Assembly: GCA_002723015.1 (NCBI GenBank)
Contig: PBNG01000098.1
Coordinates: 1-15,739 of the forward strand
Length of the DNA stretch: 15,739 bases
Source: Roseibacillus sp.
GTDB taxonomy: Bacteria > Verrucomicrobiota > Verrucomicrobiae > Verrucomicrobiales > Akkermansiaceae
Direction: 5' to 3'
Shown here piece by piece: positions 14,824 through 15,739 of the stretch (within the stretch, counting starts at the first letter, position 1; every line of letters starts with the position of its first letter). The notes below the pieces were generated by a model. That model saw only the letters and a list, made by a program, of their open reading frames with translations, had not been told where the DNA came from and searched no databases. The position numbers and the translations under genes were made by a program.

Positions 14824-15739
14824 CTATTTTCCACCGCGGGCGACCTCCTGGAAGTAACGCTTAACAAGGCCACGATAGTCTTCAGGGACACCTACGGCAC
14901 CAGTGCCCCCCACATCTGACCGAAGGATTTCCTTGAGCTTTTCCCAGTCCTTGGCGCTGACACCCAGCTCGGCCAGTTCGGGCGGAACGCCCGGGTCTCC
15001 TTGTGCCTGCCGAACACCTTCCTCCGGCTTCTGCCCGGGTTCCGGGGATGGCTGGCCCTCCTGACCAGGTTGCTGTCCCGGCTGCTGACCGGGCTGCTGG
15101 CCACCCTGCATCGCCTGCATTGCTTGCTGGGCAGCTTGCGACAGAGCCTCTGCCGCCTGCTGCGAAGCTTCTGCCTGCTCCCCAGCGGTTTGCGCCCGAG
15201 AGGCCTGGGAGGCGGCCTCCATCGCCTCCGCGAGAGACTCTGCGGTCCCGGGCAATTGATTGGGACGAGGCGGTTGGGAGGCTGCCTGCTGAGCCTGCTG
15301 GGCAAACTGCTGGGCAGCTCGCTCTAGAGCTTCGGCGGCATTCCCAAAGTTTTCCGAGGCCTGTTCGTGCTGCTGGGCGGCCTCCTGAGCCTGCCCCTTC
15401 TCTGCGGACTGAGCAGCCTGTGAGGCCTGCTCACTCCCCTGCTGAGCCTGCTCGCTGGCCCGGGACATCTGACCGGACTGACCGTTCAGCTGGGGTAAAC
15501 TCTCAATCGCCTCCGCAAGAGCAGCAGCTTCCTCTGCCTGTAACTCCTGAACTGCTTGCAGGGCCTGATCGATGTCGCCCGCCTCCAGGGATTCCAAAGC
15601 CTCCGCAATGTCGGCTTGTCGCTCCGCAAGTTCAGCGAGTTCCGGATCGGCTTGGTCTCCACCCTGACCAGTTTGCTGCCCTTCGCCCGGCTGCTCGCCC
15701 TCACCGGGTTGCTGCCCCTCACCGGGTTGCTCGCCTTCA
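14824..15739 (-). CDS. Gln/Ala/Gly-rich low-complexity protein (5' end outside window)
   Basis: The frame is open to the right edge (305 codons visible, 304 residues plus stop). From the edge inward it has Gly-Glu-Gln-Pro-Gly repeats, then a charged helical part (ELAELAERQADIAEALESLE). A long Gln/Ala-rich probable coiled coil follows (about 190 residues), then a second GQQPGQQPG block, and a compact conserved-looking tail, KDWEKLKEILRSD then VPEDYRGLVKRYFQEVARGGK. The tail, with PEDYRxLVKRYF, resembles the C-termini of large Gln-rich proteins found beside MoxR, DUF58 and BatA-type genes in PVC bacteria and of DUF4175-like proteins. This family link is from memory and uncertain. The N-terminal part, likely with membrane segments, is missing. 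It is the upstream partner of the toroid-repeat protein. Confidence 0.72.
   Translation of the reverse strand, partial: EGEQPGEGQQPGEGEQPGEGQQTGQGGDQADPELAELAERQADIAEALESLEAGDIDQALQAVQELQAEEAAALAEAIESLPQLNGQSGQMSRASEQAQQGSEQASQAAQSAEKGQAQEAAQQHEQASENFGNAAEALERAAQQFAQQAQQAASQPPRPNQLPGTAESLAEAMEAASQASRAQTAGEQAEASQQAAEALSQAAQQAMQAMQGGQQPGQQPGQQPGQEGQPSPEPGQKPEEGVRQAQGDPGVPPELAELGVSAKDWEKLKEILRSDVGGTGAVGVPEDYRGLVKRYFQEVARGGK
15068..15103 (-). repeat. 12-bp coding tandem repeat (3 copies)
   Basis: Three imperfect 12-bp units at 15068-15079, 15080-15091 and 15092-15103 encode repeated Gly-Gln-Gln-Pro in the low-complexity protein. Confidence 0.8.
15673..15739 (-). repeat. 18-bp coding tandem repeat, running off the window
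   Basis: About 3.7 imperfect 18-bp units start at 15673, 15691, 15709 and 15727. They encode alternating GEQPGE/GQQPGE hexapeptides, and the array reaches the last base. A repeat at the edge is a likely reason for an assembly break. Confidence 0.85.

Noticed and set aside
14802..14891. Longer start of the toroid-repeat protein at 14891
   Set aside because: It would place 30 non-family residues before a clear signal peptide and overlap the end of the upstream gene.
15060..15739. Repeats at the right end as a CRISPR array
   Set aside because: Units of 12 and 18 bp have no spacers and stay in frame, encoding Gln/Pro/Gly repeats of a protein.

Overview
The window looks like a piece of a Gram-negative, double-membraned bacterium. 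It encodes an outer-membrane factor, three lipoproteins with clear lipoboxes, an OmpH/Skp chaperone and several exported proteins. The squalene-hopene-type repeat protein next to a Gln/Ala-rich protein, the Cys-motif lipoprotein and the poor use of Shine-Dalgarno sequences suggest the PVC group, most likely Verrucomicrobiota. That assignment is inference from gene style only. There are no rRNA or tRNA genes, and I see no transposase, integrase or CRISPR array. No gene-free stretch exceeds 300 bases.

Left block (1-4004, + strand): the 3' end of an FtsX/MacB-like ABC permease is followed by an ArsP-like (PF03773 type) permease with a Cys-rich N-terminus, a small lipoprotein with a conserved-looking Cys motif, a NodT/TolC-family outer-membrane factor and an exported His-rich protein. 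The tight spacing (11-nt gap, 27-nt gap, 4-nt GTGA overlap) says the first four are one operon. The content suggests a metal or small-molecule export system spanning both membranes, with the His-rich protein as a periplasmic metal buffer. The first ~107 bases form an almost perfect 48-bp-arm hairpin, most likely an assembly or library artefact at a contig end.

Middle block (4012-6998): an orphan FetB-type permease on the - strand, two convergent spermidine-synthase-fold proteins whose stop codons overlap, and a YceI-family lipoprotein.

Hydroxyproline block (7028-12967): five genes match the bacterial trans-4-hydroxy-L-proline catabolic pathway. These are 4-hydroxyproline 2-epimerase, a D-hydroxyproline dehydrogenase of the DadA type, a DapA-fold pyrroline-4-hydroxy-2-carboxylate deaminase and 2-ketoglutarate semialdehyde dehydrogenase, all on the - strand, plus a + strand ornithine-cyclodeaminase-family reductase that probably returns pyrroline-2-carboxylate to L-proline. 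Together they would convert hydroxyproline, the characteristic residue of collagen and of plant and algal glycoproteins, to 2-oxoglutarate. No dedicated transporter or regulator is inside the window.

Right block (13087-15739): a Skp/OmpH chaperone (+), then convergent to it a two-gene - strand unit. This unit encodes a Gln/Ala/Gly-rich protein, open at the window edge in a tandem repeat, followed by an exported prenyltransferase/squalene-oxidase-repeat protein.
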